In this document: positions 5,728 through 5,931 of the stretch, one piece after another
Layout of the letters: each line of letters starts with the position of its first letter
Numbering within the stretch: position 1 is the first letter of the stretch
From: Pseudomonadota bacterium
GTDB taxonomy: Bacteria > Pseudomonadota > Alphaproteobacteria > Rhizobiales > Beijerinckiaceae
Assembly (NCBI GenBank): GCA_023452965.1
Contig: JAEXUU010000580.1
Span: 1 to 5,931, forward strand
DNA: 5,931 bases
Direction: 5' to 3'
Program-made: the position numbers and the translations under genes
Notes under the pieces: generated by a model
Databases searched by the model: none
What the model was told of the DNA's origin: nothing
Seen by the model: the letters and a program-made list of their open reading frames with translations, nothing else

Positions 5728-5931
5728 ATGGCCACTCTCACCAGCTTCGATCTGAACGGCGCCGGCACCGGGCTCAACGAGAGCAGGACGTATCAGGAGG
5801 GGGCAGCCGCCATCCTGCTCGCCCCGAGCGTCACCCTCAGCGCGACCGGCAACTTCAACGGGCAGTCGCTGCGGCTTTCGGGCCTGCTCGCCGAGTCTCA
5901 GATCGGGTTTGCGAGCGGGGTCAGCCTCTCG
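5728..5931 (+). CDS. N-terminus of a probable large repeat-built secreted or surface protein (3' truncated by window edge)
   Basis: The frame is open from the ATG at 5728 to the right edge, giving 68 residues without a stop. The sequence is rich in Gly, Ala, Ser, Leu and Thr, has no cysteine and no signal peptide. It starts MATLTSFDLNGAGTG and continues with RTYQEGAAAILLAPSVTLSA (20-39), then NFNGQSLRLSGLLAE (42-56) and IGFASGVSLS (59-68). The Tyr-x-Glu-Gly ... Leu-Ala-Pro pattern followed by short beta-strand-like stretches resembles the opening of cadherin/VCBS-like or RTX-type calcium-binding proteins of alphaproteobacteria. Those are typically exported by type I secretion through a C-terminal signal, which would explain the missing N-terminal signal. 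That is inference: the defining repeats would lie beyond the window. That it is a real gene is supported by the strong ribosome binding site. Confidence 0.65.
   Translation, partial: MATLTSFDLNGAGTGLNESRTYQEGAAAILLAPSVTLSATGNFNGQSLRLSGLLAESQIGFASGVSLS

Overview
The window is GC-rich, with strong G/C preference at third codon positions. It is densely packed with plus-strand genes that overlap at their stops and starts. Codon usage, the style of the ABC transporter proteins and the gene mix suggest an alphaproteobacterium of the Hyphomicrobiales (Bosea/Bradyrhizobium/Methylobacterium-like). That placement is inference from general similarity, not a database match.

Positions 1-3896 hold a branched-chain-amino-acid-type (HAAT/Liv) ABC importer, minus its binding protein, followed by a hydrolase. 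In order they are the C-terminus of the LivH permease (cut by the window edge), the LivM permease, the LivG ATPase, the LivF ATPase, and a kynurenine-formamidase-like alpha/beta hydrolase whose first ~95 residues look like part of a RidA/YjgF fold. An L-aspartate dehydrogenase family protein follows (3893-4714). Every junction from livH to the dehydrogenase overlaps (8, 4, 1, 14 and 4 bp), so these six genes look like one translationally coupled operon. The likely theme is uptake of an amino-acid-like or amide/ester compound, its hydrolysis, and NAD(P)-linked deamination of an amino acid. RidA proteins hydrolyse imines and enamines, and aspartate dehydrogenase releases an imine, so the RidA-like segment next to this enzyme is the most interesting point in the window. 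The actual substrate cannot be read from the sequence.

After a 90-bp gap with its own Shine-Dalgarno site comes a small KANL3/Tex30-type alpha/beta hydrolase (4805-5446) with a complete Ser-Asp-His triad. It is probably a separate gene of general or unknown function.

A 281-bp non-coding stretch (5447-5727) contains an 8-bp perfect inverted repeat that may end the upstream transcript. A new gene then starts at 5728 with a strong ribosome binding site and runs off the right edge. Its 68 visible residues are rich in Gly, Ser, Ala, Leu and Thr and resemble the start of a large repeat-built secreted or surface protein. I found no tRNA, rRNA, CRISPR array, insertion sequence or recognisable riboswitch.
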